56,751 bases of DNA from Phycisphaerales bacterium (GTDB taxonomy: Bacteria; Planctomycetota; Phycisphaerae; UBA1845). The position numbers and the translations under genes were made by a program. The notes beneath the pieces are model-generated. The model saw only the letters and a list, made by a program, of their open reading frames with translations, was not told the DNA's origin and did not search any database. Positions 32,432 through 40,009 of the stretch are shown piece after piece (position 1 is the first letter of the stretch; every line of letters starts with the position of its first letter). Where the stretch lies: assembly GCA_003597935.1 (NCBI GenBank), contig QZJT01000071.1:1-56751 (forward strand), read 5' to 3'.

Positions 32432-33370
32432 ATGATATCCGTCCACTACGATCCGAATCTGATCGAACAGACCGTGCGGCTGGCGGTGCGCCGTGACGCG
32501 GCCGCGGAGATCGAGCTTCACCGCGCCATCGATCCGATCTTCGAGCTTCCCGACGGCGACGAACGCGAAAACCGCTTTCGCCAGGCCTTCGTCGAGTGGT
32601 TCAAGAAACTCAGGCTCGATCGGTTCGTGGACGAGGCGCTGGCGAACTTCCCGCGCGTGGTGGAGCAGGTCGAACGGGGGGTCGTCCGCACCGCGCCGCG
32701 GCGGAAATCGCAAGGCGCTGAGCTGTTCGTTTCCCGTGAGGCCGGCGGCGCTTGCCGCACGCTGCTCATCCAGGTGTGCCCGGAATCGCTCATCGACGGC
32801 GCCCGGACGCACGATCTTCTGCTCCGCGAACTGCAGCACGTCGAGGACATGCTGGACGAGTCCTTCGCTTACGTGCCCGAGTCGCTTGACGGGCCGGCGT
32901 CCCGGCAGCAGTTGACGCGCGACCGCTACGCTGTTCTGTGGGACATTCGGGTCGAATCGACGCTGGCGCGCCGCGGCCTGCTCACGGACACGCGGGAAAA
33001 GCACCTGCGCGAGCGGCTCGCCATGGCCTTCACCGTGGGGGGACAGGCCCCGCCGGAGGAGACGTTCGAGCGGGTCTGGGAGGCGCCGTCGCTTGGCCAC
33101 GCTTGCCTGATGTCGTGGGCGAAGGATCCGCCCGAGTGGATGGTGAGCCGGGCGGCGACGGGCGGCGCCGTCGGCGGACGGCCGCCGGGAGCGACCTGCC
33201 CCATCTGCGGATTCCCCACCTTCGACTGGTACGAGCCGTCTGGAGAAGAGGAGAGTCTTGTCGCGTCGTGGGTACGCGCGAGCAGACCGTCCTGGACGGC
33301 CGGCGACGGCATCTGCCGGCAGTGCGCCGAACACTGTCTATCCCGCGAGGCGCAGCGCTCGTGCGTGTGA
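32432..33370 (+). CDS. Hypothetical protein with a C-terminal zinc ribbon, linked to the molybdoenzyme operon
   Basis: 312 residues, not assigned to a family by me. The N-terminal two thirds are helical and charged (VRRDAAAEIELHRAIDPIFEL, RENRFRQAFVEWFKKLRLDRF), with a conserved-looking TLLIQVCPESLIDGAR strand. The C-terminus carries CPICGFPTFDWYEP and GICRQCAEHCL, a Cys4 zinc-ribbon pattern. It starts six bases after the chaperone stop, so co-transcription is likely. A role in cofactor or subunit maturation is possible, comparable in general design to FdhE, but there is no clear homology. Confidence 0.65.
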   Translation: MISVHYDPNLIEQTVRLAVRRDAAAEIELHRAIDPIFELPDGDERENRFRQAFVEWFKKLRLDRFVDEALANFPRVVEQVERGVVRTAPRRKSQGAELFVSREAGGACRTLLIQVCPESLIDGARTHDLLLRELQHVEDMLDESFAYVPESLDGPASRQQLTRDRYAVLWDIRVESTLARRGLLTDTREKHLRERLAMAFTVGGQAPPEETFERVWEAPSLGHACLMSWAKDPPEWMVSRAATGGAVGGRPPGATCPICGFPTFDWYEPSGEEESLVASWVRASRPSWTAGDGICRQCAEHCLSREAQRSCV

Positions 33371-33380
33371 AGGGGCGGCC

Positions 33381-34352
33381 GTGGGTGCGGACATCGTCAT
33401 CATCGGCGCCGGCTTCGCCGGAGCGGCGACGGCCTTTCACCTGGCGCGGCTGGGACGGACGGACGTCCTCATCATCGAGCGCGAGGCGTCCGCGGGCGTT
33501 CACTCGTCGGGACGCAACGCGGCCATCATCCGCGAGCACGCCGATGACGCGGCCGAGCAGGCGCTGCTGCACGCCGGTGCGAACGTGCTGCGCCGCGGCG
33601 AGCTGGCGGCGTTCGACCGTCGTGGGCTGTTCATCGTGGGGCCCGGCCAGGACGAAGCGGCCAGATACTGCCCGCGGGCCAGCGGCCGCGGCACGTGGCA
33701 CCCGGACGACGGCACGATCGACGTATCAGGCCTGCTCGGGCGATACCTCGAAGGGCAGCGCGTCCTCTACGGCGTCACGGTGCTGGACTGGACGCACGGC
33801 GCCCACGGGCTGACGGTGCGGACGACCGAGGGCGACGTCGACTGCCGCCTGCTCGTCAACGCGGCCGGACCGTGGGCGGGCGAAGTCGGCAAGCTACCGC
33901 TGACGCCGTACAACCGACACCTGATGGTCAGCACGCCGATGCCGTGGGTCGACGGGCGCTGGCCGGTCATCTGGGACGGCTACCGCCACTTCTATTTCCG
34001 CCCCGAGAGCGGGGGACTGCTCTTCTCCTGCTGCGACGAAACACCGGGCCGGCCCGGCGTCTACGAGGAGGATCCGAAGATCCTCGACACGCTCCAGCAG
34101 CGGATCGAGACGCTCCAGCCGGCCCTGGGCGCGATCGCCATCCGAACCACGTGGGTCGGGCAGCGGACGTTCGCGCCGGACCGGCGGTTCGTCATCGGCT
34201 TCGATCCGCGCGACGAGCGCGTCTTCCACGTCGCCGGGCTGGGCGGACACGGCGTGACCGCCTCCTACGCGATCGGCCTGCGGGCCGCGGAGATCATCAC
34301 CGGAAAGCTCGACGGGCGCGATGATCCGTTCGGCGCGGGGCGCTTGTTTTGA
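33381..34352 (+). CDS. DAO-family FAD-dependent oxidoreductase
   Basis: A 323-residue flavoprotein of the glycine oxidase/D-amino-acid oxidase fold. ADIVIIGAGFAGAATAFHL binds the ADP moiety, IIEREASAGVHSSGRNAA is the second FAD motif, and VFHVAGLGGHGVTASYAIGLRAAEII is the C-terminal flavin-contacting segment. The start is a GTG with AAGGGG upstream, eleven bases after the zinc-ribbon gene; an upstream ATG would overlap that gene heavily. It oxidises an unknown amine or hydroxy acid, and whether it belongs functionally to the molybdoenzyme operon is open. Confidence 0.8.
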   Translation: MGADIVIIGAGFAGAATAFHLARLGRTDVLIIEREASAGVHSSGRNAAIIREHADDAAEQALLHAGANVLRRGELAAFDRRGLFIVGPGQDEAARYCPRASGRGTWHPDDGTIDVSGLLGRYLEGQRVLYGVTVLDWTHGAHGLTVRTTEGDVDCRLLVNAAGPWAGEVGKLPLTPYNRHLMVSTPMPWVDGRWPVIWDGYRHFYFRPESGGLLFSCCDETPGRPGVYEEDPKILDTLQQRIETLQPALGAIAIRTTWVGQRTFAPDRRFVIGFDPRDERVFHVAGLGGHGVTASYAIGLRAAEIITGKLDGRDDPFGAGRLF

Positions 34353-34427
34353 GCCCCGCCTCACGGGCGCATTCCGGTGAATCCCGCGGACATGCCCGCA
34401 GGTCGGGGTGGCGAGATCCATCGCACG

Positions 34428-35012
34428 CTACCTGCCGGCCGTCCGCACGTGTTCGCGCCACGCTTTCCTGGCATACAGGGGCAGGGCCAGCTTCGCGCTG
34501 CCGGCCAGGTCCCGCAGGCGCGTGTGAACCCTCACTTCATCCCTGCCCAGCCAGACAATGTCCAACCTCCGGATCTCCTTGAGCGCGACATGCTCGTCCT
34601 CATCGGGCCGCGCCCAGTAGCAGCGTTCGCAGATTTCCCGAAGTCTTCCCTTCTCCCAATTCTCACAATGCTCGCACGACCAGGACCTCGCGCGCTGACA
34701 AGAGCCGCACAGGAGCATGTAATCGTCGGGATCGCGGCGCCGAGACCCTGAATCACCCGCAATCTCATACGGAACACGATGGTCGATCTGGAGGTTGCGC
34801 ATTTCATACGCGCTGGAACAAATACCACAACCAGGCCCCAGGCCTCCTGCGAGTGAGAGCTTGAACGCCTTTGGGAAGGTCGTGTGATCGCCGATGCGGC
34901 CATGTTTGACGCTTGCCGGGTCGCCGAAACGACATACCGCGATTGTCCGCCCGGCGGTGTTTTTAGTCTGGCTGCGGATGATCGGTATGCCTTGCTCCTT
35001 CACGTCGCGCAC
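34428..35012 (-). pseudogene. HNH endonuclease, 5'-truncated remnant of a restriction module
   Basis: The open part encodes 194 residues, with an HNH-type finger: CGICSSAYEMRNLQIDHRVPY, then MLLCGSCQRARSWSCEHC. The reading frame stays open upstream of the GTG at 35012 and encodes RLLKHGQITTEDLQNTYG and NHPPRAVRDV, segments I recognise as the start of HNH enzymes that accompany Dam-like methylases. No start codon precedes them; instead the frame abuts a Dam N-terminal fragment in another frame. The HNH core itself looks intact, so residual activity is not excluded. Confidence 0.7.
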
Positions 35013-35087
35013 CGCGCGGGGCGGATGATTGTGTCCGTACGTATTCTGCAGGTCTTCGGTGGTGATCTGCCCGTGTTTCAGGAGCCG

Positions 35088-35160
35088 GGGTGCACCGGCA
35101 CAGCGTCGTGGCCAGCCAGCGCTTGCTCCCCTGGTACGGAATGGGGTGAGGGACGTTCAC
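35088..35160 (-). pseudogene. N-terminal fragment of a Dam-like DNA adenine methylase
   Basis: VNVPHPIPYQGSKRWLATTL is the typical opening of this Dam family (PxPYQGSKR binds SAM). Homology stops after about 22 residues, and the sequence then continues as the HNH endonuclease in a different frame. Some 230-250 codons of methylase are missing, which indicates an internal deletion. Its GTG overlaps the stop of mqnC (GTGA). Confidence 0.65.
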
Positions 35161-36302
35161 GCAATCGGCTCGTAATAACAGTTCCGCTTCTGCGGCGTCC
35201 AGCCGGCGTCGGTGATGAGGCGGCGCAGGTCCTGCTCGGCGAGGCGGAAAGTCGTGCCGGCGGCGGAGACGACGTTCTCCTCCATCATCACCGAGCCCAT
35301 GTCGTTGGCGCCGTAGAAGAGGGCGAGCTGGCCGATCTTGGGGCCTTGCGTGACCCAGCTCGACTGGATGTTGTCGATGTTGTCCAGGTACACGCGGGCC
35401 AGCGCCAGCATGCGCAGGTATTCATGGGCGTCGGCCAGCACCAGGCGCCGGCCGTCCGGGCGGGCGTCCTCATCCGGGTCGAAGGGCTTCACCCGGCCCA
35501 GGGGCGTGTCGCCGGGCTGGAACGTCCACAGGATGAACGCGGTGAAGCCGCCGGTCTCGTCCTGCAAGTCGCGGATGCGGCGCAGGTGCTCGACACGCTC
35601 CTCGATCGTCTCGACGTGGCCGAACATCATGGTGACGCTGGTGCGCATGCCGATCCGGTGTGCCTCCCGCATGACGTTCAGGTATTGATCGACGGTGGTC
35701 TTGCCCTGGGCGATCCTGTTGCGGACGCGGTCGGAGAGGATCTCCGCCCCCCCCCCAGGGATCGTGTCCAGCCCGGCGTCCTGCAAGCGCAGCAGCACCT
35801 CGCGCACCGGCATGTCGAAGATCTCGTGCAGGGCGTGGATCTCCGGCGGGCTGAAGGCGTGAATATGGACGCCCGGGTAGTTCGACTTGATGAACCGCAT
35901 CAGGTCGGTGTACCACGTAAACGGCAGGATGTCGGCCGGCACCAGGCCGCCCTGCATCAGCACCTGGGTGCCGCCGATGGCGATCAGCTCTTCGATCTTG
36001 GCGGCGATCTGGTCGAAGCTGAGCACGTAGCCGTCGGGCAGATCGCGGCGGCCGGAGTCCAGGCCGGGCGGGTCGGCCTTGAAGTTGCAGAAGATGCACC
36101 TGGCCGTACACCAGTTGGCGTAGTTGATGTTGCGGTCCACCACGTAGGTGCGATACGGCTCGGGATGGAGCCGCATGGTCACGGCGTGGGCGCGGCGGCC
36201 GAGTTCGTGGATGGAGGCGTCGAAGTAGAGGCTCAGCGCGTCGGCGTCGGAAAGACGCGACGCGGCCGCGGGTCGGGGAGCGAAGGCGGTCGCGGGGCTC
36301 AT
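35157..36302 (-). CDS. mqnC: Cyclic dehypoxanthine futalosine synthase (radical SAM)
   Basis: A 381-residue radical SAM enzyme of the MqnC/CofH group. The [4Fe-4S] motif is CTARCIFC (Cys65, Cys69, Cys72), followed by the MqnC-like GGTQVLMQGGL and MPVREVLLRLQDAGLDTIPGGGAEIL. It catalyses cyclisation of dehypoxanthine futalosine in the futalosine route to menaquinone. The mqnA gene immediately upstream on the same strand supports MqnC over CofH or MqnE. I chose the ATG at 36302; one at 36329 would add nine residues but lacks a ribosome site. Its 5' end is duplicated 74 bases upstream. Confidence 0.88.
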   Translation of the reverse strand: MSPATAFAPRPAAASRLSDADALSLYFDASIHELGRRAHAVTMRLHPEPYRTYVVDRNINYANWCTARCIFCNFKADPPGLDSGRRDLPDGYVLSFDQIAAKIEELIAIGGTQVLMQGGLVPADILPFTWYTDLMRFIKSNYPGVHIHAFSPPEIHALHEIFDMPVREVLLRLQDAGLDTIPGGGAEILSDRVRNRIAQGKTTVDQYLNVMREAHRIGMRTSVTMMFGHVETIEERVEHLRRIRDLQDETGGFTAFILWTFQPGDTPLGRVKPFDPDEDARPDGRRLVLADAHEYLRMLALARVYLDNIDNIQSSWVTQGPKIGQLALFYGANDMGSVMMEENVVSAAGTTFRLAEQDLRRLITDAGWTPQKRNCYYEPIA

Positions 36303-36388
36303 GCGAAACTCAACTATTCCGCCCGACATGAATGTCGGGGCTCTGGAGTTTTGGCGAAGGCCGTGGCCGGGCTCATGCGAAAGTCAAC
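36280..36388. repeat. 74-bp-spaced duplication of the mqnC start region
   Basis: 36280-36315 and 36354-36389 share 32 of 36 bases. Both contain ATGAGCCC and encode MSPATAFA on the minus strand. The upstream copy overlaps the mqnA stop as ATGA but runs into a TAG after 20 codons. Confidence 0.8.
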
Positions 36389-37218
36389 TCCTCCACCGGG
36401 CCGGGAAAGGCGGCCCGGTCCGGCAGCAACCGATGCCGCACCGCCAGTTCCAGGAAGCGGCGCATTCCCTGAACGTGGCGCGGCGTCATGGTAAACGACA
36501 GCCGCGACGTCAGATACCGCCGGGCGGTGGCCACCGGCCAGCCCATGCCGGGGCCGACGTCTTCGGCGATCACCGAGGCACAGCGGACGCCGGCGTCGCG
36601 GGCCTGGCCCAGCCGCCGGCCCAGCCGGGTGGTGTCAGCCGATGCATCCGCCGCCCACGCGGCAAAGACGAAGGGCAGGCCGGTGAGCGACTTCCAGGCC
36701 GCGCCCAGGTCGGTTTCGATCTCGAAGTCGATCGGCTTGTCGGTGACGACCTTGTCGCCGATGAGCAGCACCGCGGCCGCGTCGCGTGGAGCGTCAGCGA
36801 GCGGCGTAACCGCGACCGGCCGCCCGTACAGCTCGCGCCAGATCAACTGGGCCAGCACCACCGACGTGTGCGAGTCGCCGTCGACGAAGATCGTCTCGAC
36901 CCGCTCGGGCGGCAGGCAGGAGAAGACGCGGACGGTGAGCGTCTCGCCGTCGCAGCCGATGCAGGCATCCGAGATGACCTTCCACTTCCGGTGCGGCGCG
37001 GCCAGGTCCACCACCGGCACCAGGGCGGCGTCCACCGAGCCGTCGTCGAGCAGCGCCGCCAGGCGCGAGGGTACGTCGAAGCGCAGTTCCAGCGCCGGGT
37101 CCGCGTCGAGGCCGTGGACCAGCGGGCGGGAGTTCAGGTAGGACACCACACCCAGCCGCCAGAAGGCGTGCTCGGGCGGCGGGGCGTCGGAAGGGGGCGG
37201 GCTTGCTGGCGTCTTCAC
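36373..37218 (-). CDS. mqnA: Chorismate dehydratase
   Basis: A 281-residue enzyme of the periplasmic-binding-protein-like MqnA fold that dehydrates chorismate to 3-[(1-carboxyvinyl)oxy]benzoate, the first committed step of the futalosine menaquinone pathway. Diagnostic segments are LGVVSYLNSRPLVHGL at the start, VSIDAALVPVVDLA-like DGSVDAALVPVV, and GDSHTSVVLAQLI. I selected the GTG at 37218 because homology begins about 20 residues later and family length is about 280. The gene precedes mqnC on the same strand and once probably overlapped it directly. Menaquinone supports anaerobic or microaerobic respiration. Confidence 0.88.
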   Translation of the reverse strand: MKTPASPPPSDAPPPEHAFWRLGVVSYLNSRPLVHGLDADPALELRFDVPSRLAALLDDGSVDAALVPVVDLAAPHRKWKVISDACIGCDGETLTVRVFSCLPPERVETIFVDGDSHTSVVLAQLIWRELYGRPVAVTPLADAPRDAAAVLLIGDKVVTDKPIDFEIETDLGAAWKSLTGLPFVFAAWAADASADTTRLGRRLGQARDAGVRCASVIAEDVGPGMGWPVATARRYLTSRLSFTMTPRHVQGMRRFLELAVRHRLLPDRAAFPGPVEELTFA

Positions 37219-37947
37219 GTTGCGGCAGTTCCTGGCACGATTTGCGGCAGATCCCGACGCGACCGGTCCAGCGCGGCGGACCCGTCGATCGGGTCGGATT
37301 ATAGGTGGGCAGGGTCGGCGCTCCAAAGCAATCCGGCCCGCGGGCGGGTGGTTTCACGATTCTTGAAAGCTCGGCCGGTCGCGGATGCGGCATCCCAGCG
37401 GGATCTCCTCGCCGACGGACCTGCCCTCCGGCACGCGGGAGCCGGGCGGCCGTGGATGTGACGAAGGTGCTCTGCTCTGGAGCCGCGCAGCGGGCGATGG
37501 GCTACAGCCCTGGGCCGCATTCGCGGCCGCAGAGCACAGGGTGCATCGTCAGCGATCCTGGCTCACTCTTTCAAAGGTCTGCCGCGCCGTGCTTGCTGGC
37601 ACCTCGCCAGGGAACTCACTACATTTGGCCCAATGGTCCCCGACTCATCGTCCGCGGTTCGCAGCGGGTCCAGGCCGGCTACGTCTATGCGAGCTATTCT
37701 GCCGTGCGCGATTCGTGGCCACGTCGAAGTCTGTGCGCCCGCGCGGGCTGAAGCCTGTGGCTCGCGGCGGCGCAGGTCGTCCGCGCGGACTGAAGCGCGC
37801 GGCTTGCTGCGGCGCGAAACCTCCGCGAGGGCTGAAGCCCGCAGCGCGCTGCAGTGCGGCACGTCCGCGCGGGCTGAGGCCCGCGGCTCGCCTGCCCGCG
37901 GCTCGCTGGCGGCGCTGGCTGGCACGGGCGGACCCGGCCGCGCAACG
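37219..37947. other. Gene-free stretch, repeat-rich in its second half
   Basis: About 730 bases. 37219-37700 has no coding pattern I trust. 37704-37919 is the longest copy of the palindromic repeat family (see separate entry). Open frames here are products of the 42-bp repeat period. Confidence 0.6.
37704..37919. repeat. Expanded palindromic repeat: four 42-bp tandem units
   Basis: Starts GTGCGCGATTCGTGGCCACG like the copy at 15835. The GGGCTGAAG core then repeats at 37745, 37787, 37829 and 37871, exactly 42 bases apart, and ends GCTCGCTGGCGGCGCTGG. This copy has been amplified in tandem. Confidence 0.8.
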
Positions 37948-38532
37948 TTGACGGCGGCGCTGGCGGCGCTGGCGGCGCTGATGGCGGCAGGGTGCGGCGG
38001 GCGGTCGTCGCGGTTCGAGGTGGTCGATTATCGCGCGGCCGGCCAGGTCAGCGCGTATCACGAGGCGTTCGAGGAGGCGTACTACCGAGTCACGGCCGGG
38101 GGGGACGTGGACGTGGTGCTGCGCCGCGTTCACGACCCGGCCGTGGCGGGGGGGCCGCCGCTGACGCAGGTCATCCACGTCCACAGCATCTGGACGTCCA
38201 TCCCCGGCACGACGGTGGCCGAAAGCGCCCAGATCAACGGGACGGTCAGCTACTTTATCACCGACGGCGGCAGCGGGGCCGCCTTCGAGGGGGCCGGTTC
38301 CGTCTTCTTCCGCCGCAGTCGCGATGGAACCGAGCTGACCGGCGAGGTCGAGCGGGTCTTCCTGACGCCGCAGCGCCGGCTCAACGGCGGCCAGGCGCTC
38401 TTTACCCGTGCGGAGTTGTCAGGCGCGTTCGTCGCGAAGCGCGATCCGCAGCGGGTCGTGCGTATACTCAACGAGACGCAGCGGCTGTTCGGCCCCGTGC
38501 CGCGCTACCAGCCGCCGATGGCGGGAGGGTAG
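37948..38532 (+). CDS. Predicted lipoprotein of unknown function
   Basis: About 194 residues. A hydrophobic N-terminus, LTAALAALAALMAAGC, ends in a lipobox (MAAGC), followed by a beta-rich domain (FEVVDYRAAGQVSAY, YFITDGGSGAAFEGAGSVFF) that I do not recognise. Start is uncertain: TTG at 37948 gives a signal peptide without basic residues, while the frame runs open upstream through the 42-bp repeats, so the true N-terminus may use repeat-derived codons. It precedes a two-helix membrane protein, with which it may form an operon. Confidence 0.6.
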   Translation: MTAALAALAALMAAGCGGRSSRFEVVDYRAAGQVSAYHEAFEEAYYRVTAGGDVDVVLRRVHDPAVAGGPPLTQVIHVHSIWTSIPGTTVAESAQINGTVSYFITDGGSGAAFEGAGSVFFRRSRDGTELTGEVERVFLTPQRRLNGGQALFTRAELSGAFVAKRDPQRVVRILNETQRLFGPVPRYQPPMAGG

Positions 38533-38533
38533 T

Positions 38534-38570
38534 CGAATGGCGAATGGCGAATGGCGAATAACGAATTGGC
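38534..38570. repeat. CGAATGGCGAAT-type tandem repeat
   Basis: CGAATGG repeated three times, then CGAATAACGAATTGG, a dispersed motif also seen at 50931. It lies between two genes and supplies an extra ATG in frame with the second. Confidence 0.7.
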
Positions 38571-38592
38571 GGAGCAGCAGATTCGGAACTCA

Positions 38593-39156
38593 ATGTCGGC
38601 GATTCTGTTTGAAAGCCCGTTGAAGCTGGCGGCCGTCCTGCTGCTGCCGCTGCTGGCCACGACGTGGGCCTGGTACGCCGGCCGCACGCCCCAGGCCCGC
38701 TATGCCATGGTGATCGTGTGGGTCTTGACGGCCGGCCTCCTTATCGTGCAGGCCGTGGCCGTCACCCCGCGCGAGCAGGCCGTCGCCCTGTGCCACGAGC
38801 TGGCCCGACTCGCGGAGGCGGGCGATATCGCCGGCATCCGTGAGCACCTCGACGTACTCTTCGAGGCGGACGGCTTCGACCGCCTGACCATGATCGCGCG
38901 GATCGAAAAGGCCCTGCGGCAATACCGTCCGCAGGAGCCGCGGCTGGGCCGGATCGAGGTCGAGCTGAACGGCGACGAAGCGACGGCGACGTTCAACGTC
39001 ACCTGCCGCATCAGCACGCCGGAGACAATCGTACACGACGTACACAGCCGCTGGCGGTTGACGCTGGGACGGCGCGGGACCGGCTGGCTGGTGACGTGCA
39101 TCGAGGTGCTGCCGACGCCGCAGTCGCCCATCGCGAGCCTGCGCGATCTGCCTTGA
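38593..39156 (+). CDS. Two-helix membrane protein with NTF2-like C-terminal domain
   Basis: 187 residues. Two transmembrane segments (LKLAAVLLLPLLATTWAWYA and YAMVIVWVLTAGLLIVQAVAV) are followed by an alpha+beta domain of about 130 residues (ALCHELARLAEAGDIAGIREHLDVLF; SRWRLTLGRRGTGWLVTCIEV) with the layout of NTF2/SnoaL-like domains. Function unknown. The ATG at 38593 is preferred because an earlier ATG at 38551 arises from the CGAATGG repeat. Confidence 0.6.
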   Translation: MSAILFESPLKLAAVLLLPLLATTWAWYAGRTPQARYAMVIVWVLTAGLLIVQAVAVTPREQAVALCHELARLAEAGDIAGIREHLDVLFEADGFDRLTMIARIEKALRQYRPQEPRLGRIEVELNGDEATATFNVTCRISTPETIVHDVHSRWRLTLGRRGTGWLVTCIEVLPTPQSPIASLRDLP

Positions 39157-39173
39157 CGGGCGGGAAGGAGGCT

Positions 39174-39211
39174 CACGCAGAGGCGCAGAGAGGGAGAGGC
39201 GCAGAGGTGGG
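39174..39211. repeat. Solo CGCAGAGG-type repeat
   Basis: CACGCAGAGGCGCAGAGAGG plus AGAGGCGCAGAGG, the same family as the arms around the GxxExxY gene at 9257-9980, here without a gene or a partner arm. Confidence 0.65.
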
Positions 39212-39461
39212 ATGAGGGAAAGAGCGGGTGGGTGACACCATCGGCCGCTCCTCTGAGCGAGCCGCGTGGCTTCAGCCCCAATACGGTTCAGTCAAGCGAC
39301 GTATCCCTCGAATTGCCTGTGTTACGAGCATCAAGAGCGCAGATCGGCGACGGCACAGCGGGCCCATCTGCGCCGGAACGGGCTTGATTCCGCGCGGAGT
39401 CCCTGCCCGCGACGTGGCTACCGATCACACATGAACATGGCGTGTGTACCGAAACGAAAGC

Positions 39462-39540
39462 ATCTCAGCCCCAACGGGGCCTGCACATATCAGCGCAGAC
39501 CATTTCAGCCCCAACGGGGCCTGAACATATAAGCCCAGGA
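39462..39540. repeat. Two 40-bp units with the palindrome CAGCCCCAACGGGGCCTG
   Basis: The motif occurs at 39466 and 39506 in direct orientation, each followed by an ACATAT tract, and once inverted and diverged at 39885-39907. This sort of palindrome resembles REP sequences mobilised by RAYT transposases; no such gene is in the window. Confidence 0.65.
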
Positions 39541-39934
39541 GGGCATAGCGACCGTGTCGAGACCGCGGCGTTTGTCTCTCGGCTCCGCGGCGATCGTACC
39601 GCATCGGGAGCGTTCGTGCCTTCAAAGGAATTCACAGCTTCCGCCGAGTTACTCACAGGCTCACCTTGCCGAGCCCCGTGGGGGCGCTCGGCTCGCCTGT
39701 GACTAACCTCGGAAGGGATAGCAGGGCGGAGCGCAGCGCCGCCCTGGGTATCGTGCGGGATCGAACCGCCAACCCTGAAAGAGCGCAACAGGCCTGGCGC
39801 CGATCGTCACTCGCACGTGTATCGCCCTTTCAGGGCTCCATCCATCCGCCGGCCCGTTCCCCCAGGGCGTTGCCGGGGGCCGATGTGTTCAGCTCCGTTG
39901 GGGCTTCAACGGGTTCGTCTCGACACACATCAAA

Positions 39935-39987
39935 CGGCTGCGCGCGGGCCTTAAGTCTGCGGCTCGCAGGCGGGATCGCGCACGCTG
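39935..39987. repeat. AAGCCCGC-family palindromic repeat, diverged copy
   Basis: GCGCGCGGGCCTTAAGTCTGCGGCTCGCAGGCGGGATCGCGCA: the palindrome and the ATCGCGCA end are retained, with substitutions; given here in outline only. Confidence 0.5.
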
Positions 39988-40009
39988 ATTCGCCCGCCTG
40001 ACGTGTGCT

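Larger units (their letters stand above)
39157..40009. other. 853-base gene-free region made largely of short repeats
   Basis: It contains a solo GCAGAGG-type repeat, a diverged AGCCGCG..CTTCAGCCC palindrome at 39252, two tandem CAGCCCCAACGGGGCCTG units, a GAGCCCCGTGGGGGCGCTC hairpin (39674), an inverted third CCCCAACGG copy (39885-39907) and another AAGCCCGC-family copy. I see no gene. Confidence 0.65.

Noticed and set aside
35157..36302. CofH (F420 synthesis) instead of MqnC
   Set aside because: mqnA directly upstream and no other F420 genes nearby favour menaquinone synthesis.
37740..37925. CRISPR array
   Set aside because: The 42-bp units are contiguous variants of a palindromic repeat without unique spacers, and no cas gene is present.
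39740..39800. tRNA-like GGGATCGAACCG segment
   Set aside because: No acceptor, D or anticodon arms can be drawn around it; it sits in a repeat-rich region.
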